This document shows positions 18,644-26,686 of a DNA stretch of 59,799 bases, one piece after another. The notes under the pieces are model-generated. The model was not told where the DNA came from, did no database searches, and was given only the letters and a program-made list of their open reading frames with translations. This DNA is from Aeromonas taiwanensis (lineage in GTDB: Bacteria > Pseudomonadota > Gammaproteobacteria > Enterobacterales > Aeromonadaceae), in assembly GCF_000820165.1 (NCBI RefSeq), contig NZ_CDDD01000091.1, forward strand, positions 1 to 59,799, given 5' to 3'. Within the stretch, counting starts at the first letter, position 1. Each line of letters begins with the position of its first letter. The translations under genes and the position numbers were made by a program.

Positions 18644-20029
18644 TTACAACGGCAGGCTGATCCTCGCCTCCAGCCCCCCCTCCTGGCGATTGTGCAGGCT
18701 GAGCTCCCCGCCGTGCTGATGCACCAGGGTACGGGCGATGGCGAGCCCCAGCCCCACGCTGCCAGACTCGGTGTTGCGGGCCTCGTCGAGGCGCACGAAG
18801 GGCTTGAACACCTCCTCCAGCTGGTTCTCGGCGATCCCCGGCCCCTGATCACAGACCAGGATCAGCAATTCGGATTCGGTACGCAGCAGCGATACCTCGG
18901 CCCCCCCCGCGTACTTGATGGCGTTTCCGATGAGGTTTTGCAGCACCCGGCGCAGAGTATTGGCCCGACAGGCGTACACCTGCTTGCCCTCGGCCAGGCA
19001 GGTGACGGGCTGCCCCATGTCGGCGTAGTCGTCGCACAGGCTCTCCAGCAGGCTGACCAGATCCAGCTCCCGGGTCGCCTCCTGCTGCCCCTCCTCCCGC
19101 GCGAAGCTCAGGGTCGCCGCCAGCATCTGCTCCATCTGCTGCAGGGTCTGCTGGAATCGCTCCTTGTCCTCCCCGTCCGCCAGAAACTCGCTGCGCAGCC
19201 GCAGGCTGGTGATAGGGGTGCGCAGGTCATGGGAGATGGCGGCCAGCATCCGGGTTCTGTCCTGCACGAAGCGATCGAGCCGGGTATGCATGCGGTTGAA
19301 GGCCTGGATGGATTCGCGGATCTCGATGGGCCCCTCTTCCCGCAGGGGCTCGATGTCCTCACCACGCCCCAGCCTGTCCGCATTGGCGGCCAGCTGCTTG
19401 AGAGGCAGGGTCGCACGGCGGAACAGCCAGATCATCAGACCGATGACCAGACTCGCCACCAGCAACAGGTTGAGGGTGGTCTGCCAGGACCAGCTCGCCG
19501 TCTCCTTGTCCACCAGGGAGCTGAACTGCAGCCAGCCACCGTTGGGCAGCTCGATGGAGCCGTAGAGTCGCATGTCCTGGGGCGGCGGCATGCCGTTGCG
19601 CTCCTTCATCATGCGGTTGTGATGCTGCCAGGCCCGGCTGCGCTGGACGTCCTGCTTCAACTCGGCGCTGATCTCCACCGCCAGGGAGGAAGGGTAACCG
19701 AGCTTGGCCCGCACCAGCTTCTCGTAGCGGGGGCTGCGGTTGTCTGGCAGCAGCGGCTCGTCGGAGAGGCGCAGCAGCAGGGTCTCGCTGCGGCTCGCCT
19801 TGAGGATCTCGTGATAGAGGGAGGGGGGCGAGAGGGAGAGCAGGCGCACCACAGAGATGATGCGCTGCATGGCGTTGCGGCTGTTGACGTAGCCAAGCGC
19901 TTCCTCCCTGTCCGAGCGGTAGATCTGGATGCTGAGCAACTGGATCAGCACCAGCCCCGCCAGGGCCACCAGCACGATCTGGCCGGTCAGCCCCTTGGGC
20001 AGCAGCCTGGCGAAGACGCGCTTGATCAT
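18644..20029 (-). CDS. EnvZ-type sensor histidine kinase
   Basis: The 461-residue kinase has TM1 at about 17-37, a periplasmic domain of about 145 residues, TM2 at about 184-204, HAMP, then the dimerisation domain with phosphoacceptor His267 in AAISHDLRTPITSLRLR. The ATPase domain shows NLIGNAIKYA (N box), CDQGPGIAE (G1) and GLGLAIARTLVHQHGG (G2). It begins seven bases after the response-regulator stop, with its ribosome-binding site AGGAG inside the regulator's last codons, so translation is coupled. The signal is unknown; the neighbouring Spy-like gene hints at envelope or metal stress. Confidence 0.92.
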   Translation of the reverse strand: MIKRVFARLLPKGLTGQIVLVALAGLVLIQLLSIQIYRSDREEALGYVNSRNAMQRIISVVRLLSLSPPSLYHEILKASRSETLLLRLSDEPLLPDNRSPRYEKLVRAKLGYPSSLAVEISAELKQDVQRSRAWQHHNRMMKERNGMPPPQDMRLYGSIELPNGGWLQFSSLVDKETASWSWQTTLNLLLVASLVIGLMIWLFRRATLPLKQLAANADRLGRGEDIEPLREEGPIEIRESIQAFNRMHTRLDRFVQDRTRMLAAISHDLRTPITSLRLRSEFLADGEDKERFQQTLQQMEQMLAATLSFAREEGQQEATRELDLVSLLESLCDDYADMGQPVTCLAEGKQVYACRANTLRRVLQNLIGNAIKYAGGAEVSLLRTESELLILVCDQGPGIAENQLEEVFKPFVRLDEARNTESGSVGLGLAIARTLVHQHGGELSLHNRQEGGLEARISLPL

Positions 20030-20036
20030 GGCGCGC

Positions 20037-20759
20037 TCACTCCTGGGTCACGTCGGCGGCAAACAGGTAACCGCCGCCCCAGATGGTCTTGATGAGCTCG
20101 GGATTCTTGGGATCCCGCTCCAGCTTGCGCCGCAGGCGGCTCACCAGGGTGTCGATGGCACGATCGAAGGCCACGGCCTCCCGGCCCCGGGCCAGATCCA
20201 GCAGCTGATCCCGGCTCAGCACCCGCTGCGGGCGCTCCAGAAAGACCTTGAGCAGATCGAACTCGGCGGTGGAGAGGCTCATCCCCACCCCTTCCTCGTC
20301 CACCAGCTCGCGGCGATTGATGTCAAGCAGCCAGCGGTCGAAGCGCAGATCCCGGGTCAGTGTCTCGGGGACGGGCAGGCTCTCCGCCTGGGTGCGACGC
20401 ATTACCGCCTTGATGCGGGCCAGCAGCTCCCGGGGATTGAAGGGCTTGGAGAGGTAGTCGTCGGCCCCCATCTCCAGGCCGATAATGCGATCCGTCTCCT
20501 CACCCATGGCGGTGAGCATGATGATGGGCAGGCGAGACTTGACCCTGAGCTCACGACACAGGGTAAGACCATCCTCCCCCGGCATCATCAGATCCAGCAC
20601 CAGCAGATCGAACTCCCGCTCGTCCAGCAGCCGCTTCATCTCCTTGCCATCACGGGCACAACTGACGCGCATGCCGTGCTGTTCCAGAAAGCGCTTGAGC
20701 AGATCGCGGATCTCGCTGTGGTCGTCGACCACCAGAATATGAGGGCTGCCTTGGTTCAT
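20037..20759 (-). CDS. OmpR family response regulator
   Basis: The 240-residue regulator has a receiver domain with acidic pair Asp12-Asp13, phosphoacceptor Asp56 (LLVLDLMMPGEDG) and conserved Lys in LSKPFNPRELLARIK. A winged-helix DNA-binding domain (about 135-235; RAIDTLVSRLRRKLE) follows. It is closely OmpR-like in the receiver. The ATG at 20759 sits eight bases after GGGAG; a GTG just before it is also possible. It heads an operon with the histidine kinase and is divergent from a small periplasmic protein gene, a layout like cpxR-cpxA/cpxP. Confidence 0.92.
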   Translation of the reverse strand: MNQGSPHILVVDDHSEIRDLLKRFLEQHGMRVSCARDGKEMKRLLDEREFDLLVLDLMMPGEDGLTLCRELRVKSRLPIIMLTAMGEETDRIIGLEMGADDYLSKPFNPRELLARIKAVMRRTQAESLPVPETLTRDLRFDRWLLDINRRELVDEEGVGMSLSTAEFDLLKVFLERPQRVLSRDQLLDLARGREAVAFDRAIDTLVSRLRRKLERDPKNPELIKTIWGGGYLFAADVTQE

Positions 20760-20959
20760 CACTGTCTCTCCCGTTATCGAGCTGGGGCGATTATACGAAA
20801 ATCAACCGGGCGGGTTGTGTCAAAGTGTGCCAGAGCGGCAAGATGCCACACTCTGCTACAAAATAGTCCTGTACTGGCAAAGTTCAGACACTTCCACGGT
20901 GTTTACTGAGTACCAAGGCGAAACAGCCTGTACCCGTATCAATCCGACAGGAGTTACCC

Positions 20960-21316
20960 ATGAAAAAGCTGACCAAGACCCTGCTGACCGCCACCCTGAT
21001 CCTTGGCCTGCCGCTTGGCGCCTACGCCGCCAGCGAAGCTGTCTCCACCGCGCAACCGACCCAGGCCATGGCGACCAACTGCTCCATGGACGGTGCCGGC
21101 ATGATGGGCGGCAAGCACCATGGCGGCCGTCACGACAAGATGGCCCGCATGCAGAACATGACCCCGGAGCAGATCCAGGCCCACCTGCAGCAGCGCTACG
21201 ACAAGATTGAAGATCCGGCCAAGAAGGCCGAGTTCGTGAAGAACCTCTCCCTGCGCGCCGACGGCATGACCAAGCACGCGGAAGTGATGAAGCAGTTCGC
21301 CGAAGCGAACCAGTAA
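20960..21316 (+). CDS. Small periplasmic Spy/CpxP-like protein
   Basis: The 118-residue product has a signal peptide (MKKLTKTLLTATLILGLPLGAYAA) and a short His/Met-rich segment (MMGGKHHGGRHDKMARM) that could bind metal ions. An MTPEQIQAHLQQRYDKI helix resembles the LTxxQ motif of Spy and CpxP periplasmic chaperones, though only one such motif is clear. The ATG follows AGGAG. It is divergent from the OmpR/EnvZ-type pair and is a natural candidate target of that system. Remote similarity only, so the family assignment is tentative. Confidence 0.75.
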   Translation: MKKLTKTLLTATLILGLPLGAYAASEAVSTAQPTQAMATNCSMDGAGMMGGKHHGGRHDKMARMQNMTPEQIQAHLQQRYDKIEDPAKKAEFVKNLSLRADGMTKHAEVMKQFAEANQ

Positions 21317-21327
21317 TTCGAAAGCAG

Positions 21328-21358
21328 CAAAAAGGGGCCCGCGGGCCCCTTTCTTTAT
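21328..21358. terminator. Terminator between convergent genes
   Basis: GGGGCCCGCGGGCCCC is self-complementary, with A-run before and TTTCTTTA after. Confidence 0.8.
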
Positions 21359-21373
21359 ACACGTCGTTCAGAT

Positions 21374-21793
21374 TCAGGCCTTGGTCTTGTCGGCCAGGCT
21401 CAGGGTCTTCACTGTCTCCCCTTCGAACTTGATCACCACGTTCTTCTGGGCCACTTCGGACTCCTTCAGCAGGGAGGCTGTGGTCTCGGCCAGCAGCGGA
21501 GAGGCCTTGTTCAGGGCGCTCAGATCATAGGTCCACACTTCCAGACCGGCTTCGGTCAGGGTGCTGGCCGGTGCGCCCAGCTTCTCCTTGATGGCCTGCT
21601 TGTTGGAGCCGCCTTCCTTGATGTCCAGGGCCGTTTTGATCGCCTCGTTGGAGGCGGTGTCCATGGCGCTGCCCGCCATCTCCTTGGCGGTGCTGGTGAC
21701 GCTGCTGGTCACGGTGTCAGTCAGGGCATCCATCAGGCCAGCGTGGGCAACCAGGGGCAGGGTAGTCAGGGCAATCAGAAGGCACTTCTTCAT
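21374..21793 (-). CDS. Secreted protein with BamE/SmpA-like C-terminal part
   Basis: The 139-residue product starts with a signal peptide (MKKCLLIALTTLPLVAHA) followed by a Ser/Thr/Ala-rich helix. The second half, KQAIKEKLGAPASTLTEAGLEVWTYDLS to VVIKFEGETVKTLSL, follows the helix-strand pattern of small SmpA/OmlA/BamE-type domains. There is a cysteine in the signal region but no clear lipobox at the cleavage site, so it is probably soluble periplasmic. The ATG at 21793 is chosen because it begins the signal; 36 earlier in-frame codons lack such features. Function unknown. Confidence 0.7.
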   Translation of the reverse strand: MKKCLLIALTTLPLVAHAGLMDALTDTVTSSVTSTAKEMAGSAMDTASNEAIKTALDIKEGGSNKQAIKEKLGAPASTLTEAGLEVWTYDLSALNKASPLLAETTASLLKESEVAQKNVVIKFEGETVKTLSLADKTKA

Positions 21794-21924
21794 GAAGATA
21801 CATCTCGCAGGAATGAAAAGAGCGCGCATGAAACCAGCGGGATGAAATGGCGTCAAGAAAATCCCAACATCAAGTCGTATCCGGGGGGTAAACCCGTCCA
21901 TCGCCTCCGACCAGTGACGCCGGT

Positions 21925-22926
21925 CTAGCCGCAGAGCTGATCCTTGCCCGCCAGCTTGGCCCGATAGAGGGCCCGGTCCACCCTCGCCATCAGATGATTC
22001 AGGGGCTCGCCAGGGTCTGACTCCACCAGTCCGAAGCTCAGGGTGATGGGCTCCACCCCCTGGACCCTGGCGTAGCCCAGTCGCTGTCGCAACTTTTCAG
22101 CGACCTTGTGGGCCTCCCCCAGGCGCGTATTGGGCAGCACCAGCATAAACTCGTCCCCGCCCCAGCGGGCCAGCAGATCGATCTCGCGGATGCAGTCCCG
22201 GGTCAGGCGCACTATGTCGATCAGGGTCTGGTCGCCGACCCCGTGACCATAGCGATCGTTGATCTGCTTGAAGTCGTCCACGTCCATGGCGATCACGGCG
22301 AAGGGCTCCTTGAAGCGCCTGGCACGCTCATACTCCAGCCTGACGCCGTGCTCCAGCCGATAGCGGCTGGCTGCCCCGGTCAGAGAGTCCGTCTCCGCCA
22401 GGCGGCGGTTTTCTTCTACCTGGTGTTGCAGCTCCAGATTGAGCCGCTCCAGCTCGGCGGTGCGCTCCGCCACCAGCTGCTCCAGGGAACGGTTTTGCAG
22501 CTCCAGCCTGAGGTAGAGCTCCCGCTGGGCGTGGATGTCCCGGTGCGCCCCTATCATCCTGGCCACGGAACCGTCCGGATTGCGCGCTATGATGCGGCCA
22601 CAATCCTCAATCCAGATGTAGTCGCCGTTGCGGCAGCGGCAACGGTACTCCACCCGGTAATCAAGCTCGCTTCCGTTCAGATAGGCGTCGAAGCGCGCCA
22701 TGACCCGCGCCAGATCGTCCGGGTGGATCACGTTCTCCCAGGTCAGGACGGAGTTGTCGAGGGAATGCGGCTCATACCCCAGCATCTGGTACCAGCCGGG
22801 ATTGCGATAGACGTAGCCGGTGTTGGCATTCCAGTCCCAGATACCATCGCTGACGACCTGCAGAATGCCGTGCACCACGGCCTCGTTGAGATCCGGGATC
22901 ACGAGCGTGTCATTGTGTTGCAGCAT
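21925..22926 (-). CDS. PAS-GGDEF diguanylate cyclase
   Basis: The 333-residue cytoplasmic protein has a PAS_3-type domain (about 22-130; YQMLGYEPHSLDN, HPDDLARVMARF, GAHRDI), a coiled-coil linker (VAERTAELERLNLELQHQVEENRRLAETDSLTG) and a GGDEF domain with an intact RWGGDEF active site. A REID inhibitory-site motif lies five residues before GGDEF, so product inhibition by c-di-GMP is expected. No transmembrane segment is present. The ATG at 22926 lies eight bases after AAGGA; a start at 22935 is less well placed. It is monocistronic and may supply c-di-GMP to regulators such as the CsgD-like protein. Confidence 0.9.
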   Translation of the reverse strand: MLQHNDTLVIPDLNEAVVHGILQVVSDGIWDWNANTGYVYRNPGWYQMLGYEPHSLDNSVLTWENVIHPDDLARVMARFDAYLNGSELDYRVEYRCRCRNGDYIWIEDCGRIIARNPDGSVARMIGAHRDIHAQRELYLRLELQNRSLEQLVAERTAELERLNLELQHQVEENRRLAETDSLTGAASRYRLEHGVRLEYERARRFKEPFAVIAMDVDDFKQINDRYGHGVGDQTLIDIVRLTRDCIREIDLLARWGGDEFMLVLPNTRLGEAHKVAEKLRQRLGYARVQGVEPITLSFGLVESDPGEPLNHLMARVDRALYRAKLAGKDQLCG

Positions 22927-23164
22927 GGGAACCATCCTTGTTCTGCTACGTGGCCACCAGGGTGGGCGGCCCGGTTCCGAATAGTGAATCACGGTGAAAA
23001 GGGCAACCTGCCGGCCGGGATCCGTGGTGGCGGTGGAGCCCCTGTGCCCCGCTCATGACAGGGTTATCGGCCCGCCACCATTTGTCTGAATAACAGTAGC
23101 AGTCACCCTGCCTCAGGTCTTGGAGGGGAGTCACGCTCCTGCCGCATTTCCTTGCGGCCCGGCT
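22927..23164. other. Intergenic region upstream of the glnK control region
   Basis: This holds the leftward promoter of the GGDEF gene and a small hairpin (GCCGCA...TGCGGC, near 23135-23153). No ORF with a ribosome-binding site and no recognised riboswitch is seen. Confidence 0.45.
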
Positions 23165-23213
23165 TGCACCAATCGGGTGCACACCTTTGGCGCAGCCCTG
23201 CCCACATTGGGCA
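23165..23213 (+). promoter_or_regulatory. Two NtrC binding sites upstream of glnK
   Basis: TGCACC-AATCG-GGTGCA at 23165-23181 matches the NtrC enhancer consensus closely. TGCCCA-CAT-TGGGCA at 23199-23213 is a second dyad of the same kind, three turns further on. Both lie 60-110 bp upstream of a sigma-54 promoter. Confidence 0.8.
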
Positions 23214-23273
23214 CGCCGCTGGTAGCCGCCATGCGGGAATTAATCAAACACTTGAATAATAAGATAAAAATTC

Positions 23274-23291
23274 TTGGCCCAATATTTGCCA
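23274..23291 (+). promoter_or_regulatory. Sigma-54 promoter of glnK-amtB
   Basis: TTGGCCCAATATTTGCCA has GG (23276-23277) and GC (23288-23289) separated by exactly ten bases, as required for the -24/-12 elements. The predicted start is about 23301, leaving a 33-base leader before glnK. Confidence 0.85.
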
Positions 23292-23333
23292 ATACCAATA
23301 CGTGAGTGAACCACCATGGATTGGGGACATTGC

Positions 23334-23672
23334 ATGAAATTAATCACCGCCATCATCAAACCGTTCAAGCTCGACGACGTGCGCGAAGCCATCGCCAATC
23401 TCGGCGTCGAGGGGCTGACGGTCTCCGAGGTCAAGGGGTTTGGCCGCCAGAAGGGGCACACCGAACTCTATCGGGGCGCCGAATACCAGGTGGATTTTCT
23501 GCCGAAGGTGAAGCTGGAGATCGGCACCCAGGCCGACAACGTCGAGCCGATCATCGAAGCCATCAGCAAGGCCGCCTACACCGGCAAGATAGGTGACGGC
23601 AAGATCTTCGTCTACGACCTGCAGGCCGCCGTGCGCATCCGCACCGGCGAGACCGACGCAGACGCCCTTTGA
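23334..23672 (+). CDS. glnK: Nitrogen regulatory protein P-II (GlnK)
   Basis: This 112-residue P-II signal protein binds ATP/ADP and 2-oxoglutarate and controls AmtB. The T-loop contains the uridylylation site Tyr51 in GAEYQVDFLPK, and the C-terminal signature is TGKIGDGKIFVYDLQAAVRIRTGE. The ATG at 23334 follows GGGGA six bases earlier and gives the canonical start MKLITAIIKPFKLDDVREA. It is followed after 25 bases by amtB and preceded by NtrC and sigma-54 elements, the standard glnK-amtB arrangement induced by nitrogen limitation. Confidence 0.96.
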   Translation: MKLITAIIKPFKLDDVREAIANLGVEGLTVSEVKGFGRQKGHTELYRGAEYQVDFLPKVKLEIGTQADNVEPIIEAISKAAYTGKIGDGKIFVYDLQAAVRIRTGETDADAL

Positions 23673-23697
23673 TACGACTGGAACTGAGGAATACGAC

Positions 23698-24939
23698 ATG
23701 GAAGAGTTGATCAAATCCGTTAGCGAGCTGCGCTATGCACTCGACACCTTCTACCTGCTGATCTCCGGCGTGCTGGTCATGTGGATGGCCGCCGGGTTCG
23801 CCATGCTGGAGGCCGGCCTGGTCCGCGCCAAGAACACCACCGAGATCCTGACCAAGAACATCCTGCTCTATGCCATCGCCTGCATCATGTTCCTGCTGGT
23901 CGGTTACAACATCATGTACGTGGACAACACCGCCGGCGGCTGGCTGCCGAGCTTCGGCAGCCTGATGGGCAGCCAGGCGGACGACGCGGGCCACTCCCTG
24001 CACTCCGACTTCTTCTTCCAGGTGGTCTTCGTGGCGACCGCCACCTCCATCATCTCCGGTGCGGTGGCCGAGCGCATGAAGCTCTGGTCCTTCCTGCTGT
24101 TTTGTGTGGTGATGACCGGCTTCATCTACCCCATGGAAGGCTTCTGGACCTGGGGCGGCGGCTTCCTGAAAGAGGCGGGCTTCTCCGACTTCGCGGGCTC
24201 CGGCATCGTGCACATGGCAGGCGCCGCCGCTGCCCTCGCCGCCGTGCTGCTGCTCGGCCCCCGTCGTGGCAAATATGGCAAGCAGGGCGAGATCTACCCC
24301 ATCCCCGGCTCCAACCTGCCGCTGGCGACCCTGGGCACCCTGATCCTGTGGATGGGCTGGTTCGGCTTCAACGGCGGCTCCCAGCTCGCGCTCTCCAGCG
24401 CCGCTGACGCCACCGCCATCGGCACCGTCTTCGTCAACACCAACGCCGCCGCGGCCGCCGGTGTGGTCGGCGCCCTGCTGGTCAGCAAGCTCACCTGGGG
24501 CAAGGCGGATCTCACCATGATCCTCAACGGCGCCCTCGGCGGCCTGGTCGCCATTACCGCCGACCCGGCCTCCCCCAGCCCGCTGTTCGCCAGCCTGATC
24601 GGCGCCCTGGCCGGTGCCCTGGTGGTCTACGCCATCGTCGCCTTCGATCGCATGAAGATCGATGATCCGGTCGGTGCCATCTCGGTACACGGGGTGTGCG
24701 GCCTGTTCGGCCTGATGGTGGTGCCCTTCTCCAACGAAAGCACCACCTTCGGTGCCCAGCTGCTGGGTGCCGCCGTCATCTTCGGCTGGGTCTTTGTCGC
24801 CGCCCTGGTCGTCTGGAGCCTGCTCAAGGCCACCATGGGCCTGCGCGTCAGCGAAGAGGAAGAGCTGATGGGCGTGGACATGCACGAGTGCGGCATCGAT
24901 GCCTACCCCGAGTTTGTCAGCGTCAAATCCAGCCTCTGA
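23698..24939 (+). CDS. amtB: Ammonium transporter
   Basis: The 413-residue Amt protein conducts ammonium across the inner membrane through eleven helices. The twin-histidine pore residues are in GSGIVHMAGAAAAL and GAISVHGVCGLFG. The start MEELIKSVSELRYALDTFYL lacks the cleaved signal peptide of enteric AmtB, as in many Vibrio-type Amt proteins. The C-terminal tail SEEEELMGVDMHECGIDAYPEF carries the conserved GlnK-interaction region. The ATG follows GAGGAAT. It is second in the NtrC-controlled operon and ends in a strong terminator. Confidence 0.96.
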   Translation: MEELIKSVSELRYALDTFYLLISGVLVMWMAAGFAMLEAGLVRAKNTTEILTKNILLYAIACIMFLLVGYNIMYVDNTAGGWLPSFGSLMGSQADDAGHSLHSDFFFQVVFVATATSIISGAVAERMKLWSFLLFCVVMTGFIYPMEGFWTWGGGFLKEAGFSDFAGSGIVHMAGAAAALAAVLLLGPRRGKYGKQGEIYPIPGSNLPLATLGTLILWMGWFGFNGGSQLALSSAADATAIGTVFVNTNAAAAAGVVGALLVSKLTWGKADLTMILNGALGGLVAITADPASPSPLFASLIGALAGALVVYAIVAFDRMKIDDPVGAISVHGVCGLFGLMVVPFSNESTTFGAQLLGAAVIFGWVFVAALVVWSLLKATMGLRVSEEEELMGVDMHECGIDAYPEFVSVKSSL

Positions 24940-24955
24940 CGAGAGGCGTTGAAGG

Positions 24956-24990
24956 CGGGGCCGAAGGGAAACCTTCGGCCCCGTTTTTTT
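24956..24990 (+). terminator. Terminator of glnK-amtB
   Basis: CGGGGCCGAAGG pairs with CCTTCGGCCCCG around a GAAA tetraloop and is followed by seven T. Confidence 0.95.
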
Positions 24991-25255
24991 GGGCCCTTCA
25001 GGCCAGGGGAAATGACGCTGGCGGGCACACCTTGCCGGGGCCAGAGGCACTGGGTGGGATGCCATCGCCCTGTCCGGCTCGTCTGGCCTGTCAGGAAAAC
25101 ACGGCAATACGCCGATGAGCCTATTTCCGCCTGAATGCGGAGGTGAATAAGGCCCACCGCGATAATAGGCGATGCCGCTATTTTTCGGGTAATAAGCAGA
25201 GTGGTAAAACAGGGGGCGTTAATAATGGCGCACCCACAAAACTATAAAGAGCGCC

Positions 25256-25432
25256 TCAATACCTTATTTTATTGCTGGCATGGTCTTGCCGCCGGTCGTC
25301 TTCATGGCTGACGCCCATGTCGTTTTTCAACCAGCCGGAGATATCCTCCAGATTGCACTCCCGGGCCAGCCTGGCCTTGCGGGTGAATATATTCATGATC
25401 GATTCGATCAGATTGCTTCCTGCCGTTTCCAT
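25256..25432 (-). CDS. Small DUF1127-like protein
   Basis: The 58-residue product contains a basic-amphipathic segment (MNIFTRKARLARECNLEDISGWLKNDMGVS) that follows the DUF1127 pattern of an arginine-rich helix, L-D/E-D-I and a final degree of D-x-G. DUF1127 proteins are small RNA-binding or phosphate/polyamine-linked factors in other bacteria. The ATG at 25432 follows GAGG; a longer start at 25501 would add a stretch unlike the family. It is divergent from the LysR gene, 71 bp away, and may be its target. The 265 bases between the amtB terminator and this gene show nothing else. Confidence 0.65.
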   Translation of the reverse strand: METAGSNLIESIMNIFTRKARLARECNLEDISGWLKNDMGVSHEDDRRQDHASNKIRY

Positions 25433-25503
25433 GATAACCTCGCCTGGATTTCGCCGTTTGACATGGCGTCGAGTGTTATTAATCCGGGCCAGGAAGGCCA
25501 ACG

Positions 25504-26457
25504 ATGAAAGCTAACCAGACACATAAGCGCAAGTTATACATCGCCCAGATCGGCGCCCTGCACACCTTCGAGGCGGCGGCCCGCCACGGCAGCTACTCCC
25601 GCGCCGCCGAGGAGCTCTTCATCACCCAGGCGGCGGTCAGCCAGCAGATCCGGGGGCTGGAGCAGAGTCTGGGGGTCAAGCTGTTTGTCCGCGAGGGGCG
25701 CAACATGCGCCTGACCGAGCGGGGCACACGCCTGCTCCCCTGGGTCAGCCAGGGCATGGCGGCGTTCGAACAGGGCATGGCCGCCCTCGAGTGCGAGCCC
25801 CTGGCAGGGGTGCTGAACGTCACCGTCAACCCCTCCTTCGCCAGCCGCTGGCTGATGCCGAGGCTCTGGCGCTTCGTCGAGCGCCACCCCGAGGTCGAGG
25901 TGCGCCTCAACGCCAACCCCCAGGTGCAGCCCATAGGCCGGGGCGGCATGGATCTGGCGATCCGCTACTGCAACCGGGTCGACCCCGAGATGAGCTCCTG
26001 CCTGCTGATCCGGGAGTGCGTCTTTCCGGTCTGCTCGCCGGCCCTGGCCGAGCGGCTGCAGCGTATCGAGGATCTCTACGATACCGTCATCGTCTCCGGG
26101 CCCGACTACGCCGGAGTCTCGTGGGAGAAGTGGCTGCAGGAGTCGGGCTATCGGCTCGACCTGAGCCGGATCAAGCGCTTCGAGGTCAACAACAACAGCC
26201 TGGCGATCGACATGGTGCTCTCCGGTAAGGGGGTGGCCCTGAGCCGCAACGTGCTGGCGGGGGATCTGATCGCCAGCGGCCTGCTGACCCGCCTCTTCAC
26301 CAGGAGCTATCACCCCGAGAACGACTACCACCTGATCTGGGATCCCGACTCCCCCCGACTGACCCGGATCTGCTGCTTTACCGACTGGCTCAAGGAGGAG
26401 GTCGCCCAGGGCCCCGGCTGCCAGCCGGATAACTTGCGGGAGAAAGGGTCAGGATGA
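25504..26457 (+). CDS. LysR family regulator, GcvA-like
   Basis: The 317-residue LysR regulator has its helix-turn-helix at about 15-75 (ALHTFEAAARHGSYSRAAEELFITQAAVSQQIRGLEQSLGVKLF) and a substrate-binding domain beginning near residue 100 (LNVTVNPSFASRWLMPRLWRF). The ASRWLMPRL and GMDLAIRY motifs are characteristic of the GcvA/AmpR subgroup. The target cannot be deduced; no glycine-cleavage or beta-lactamase genes are near. It is divergent from the DUF1127 gene. It is the last GC-rich gene before the AT-rich insertion. Confidence 0.9.
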   Translation: MKANQTHKRKLYIAQIGALHTFEAAARHGSYSRAAEELFITQAAVSQQIRGLEQSLGVKLFVREGRNMRLTERGTRLLPWVSQGMAAFEQGMAALECEPLAGVLNVTVNPSFASRWLMPRLWRFVERHPEVEVRLNANPQVQPIGRGGMDLAIRYCNRVDPEMSSCLLIRECVFPVCSPALAERLQRIEDLYDTVIVSGPDYAGVSWEKWLQESGYRLDLSRIKRFEVNNNSLAIDMVLSGKGVALSRNVLAGDLIASGLLTRLFTRSYHPENDYHLIWDPDSPRLTRICCFTDWLKEEVAQGPGCQPDNLREKGSG

Positions 26458-26686
26458 GGGGAAAAGAGATTTCGCAGTAAACATTGAGCTTCACAGGCAT
26501 AATAATCACCAATTAAATCGGTTGGTAAAATGGTGTTGAACCTGCGAATTCCAGCAGGCGAGATGAGCTTTCCAAGCAACATGTATCAAATTTTCTGACC
26601 GCTATATCAAAACCATGACAAGCCTCATATGTCACCCTAGCAAAAGGTGATAAGTTGTTTTTCTTATCAACCCAGAGGGCTTCAAT
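26458..26686. other. AT-rich junction region upstream of the AIPR gene
   Basis: Base composition drops sharply after the LysR stop codon. A GATAAG...CTTATC inverted repeat (26649-26668) lies just before the AIPR ribosome-binding site and may be part of its promoter or an operator. No integrase fragment, tRNA or long flanking direct repeat is visible. Confidence 0.5.

Noticed and set aside
22927..23164. Possible riboswitch in front of the GGDEF gene
   Set aside because: I compared it mentally with c-di-GMP, cobalamin and TPP consensus elements and found no conserved core.
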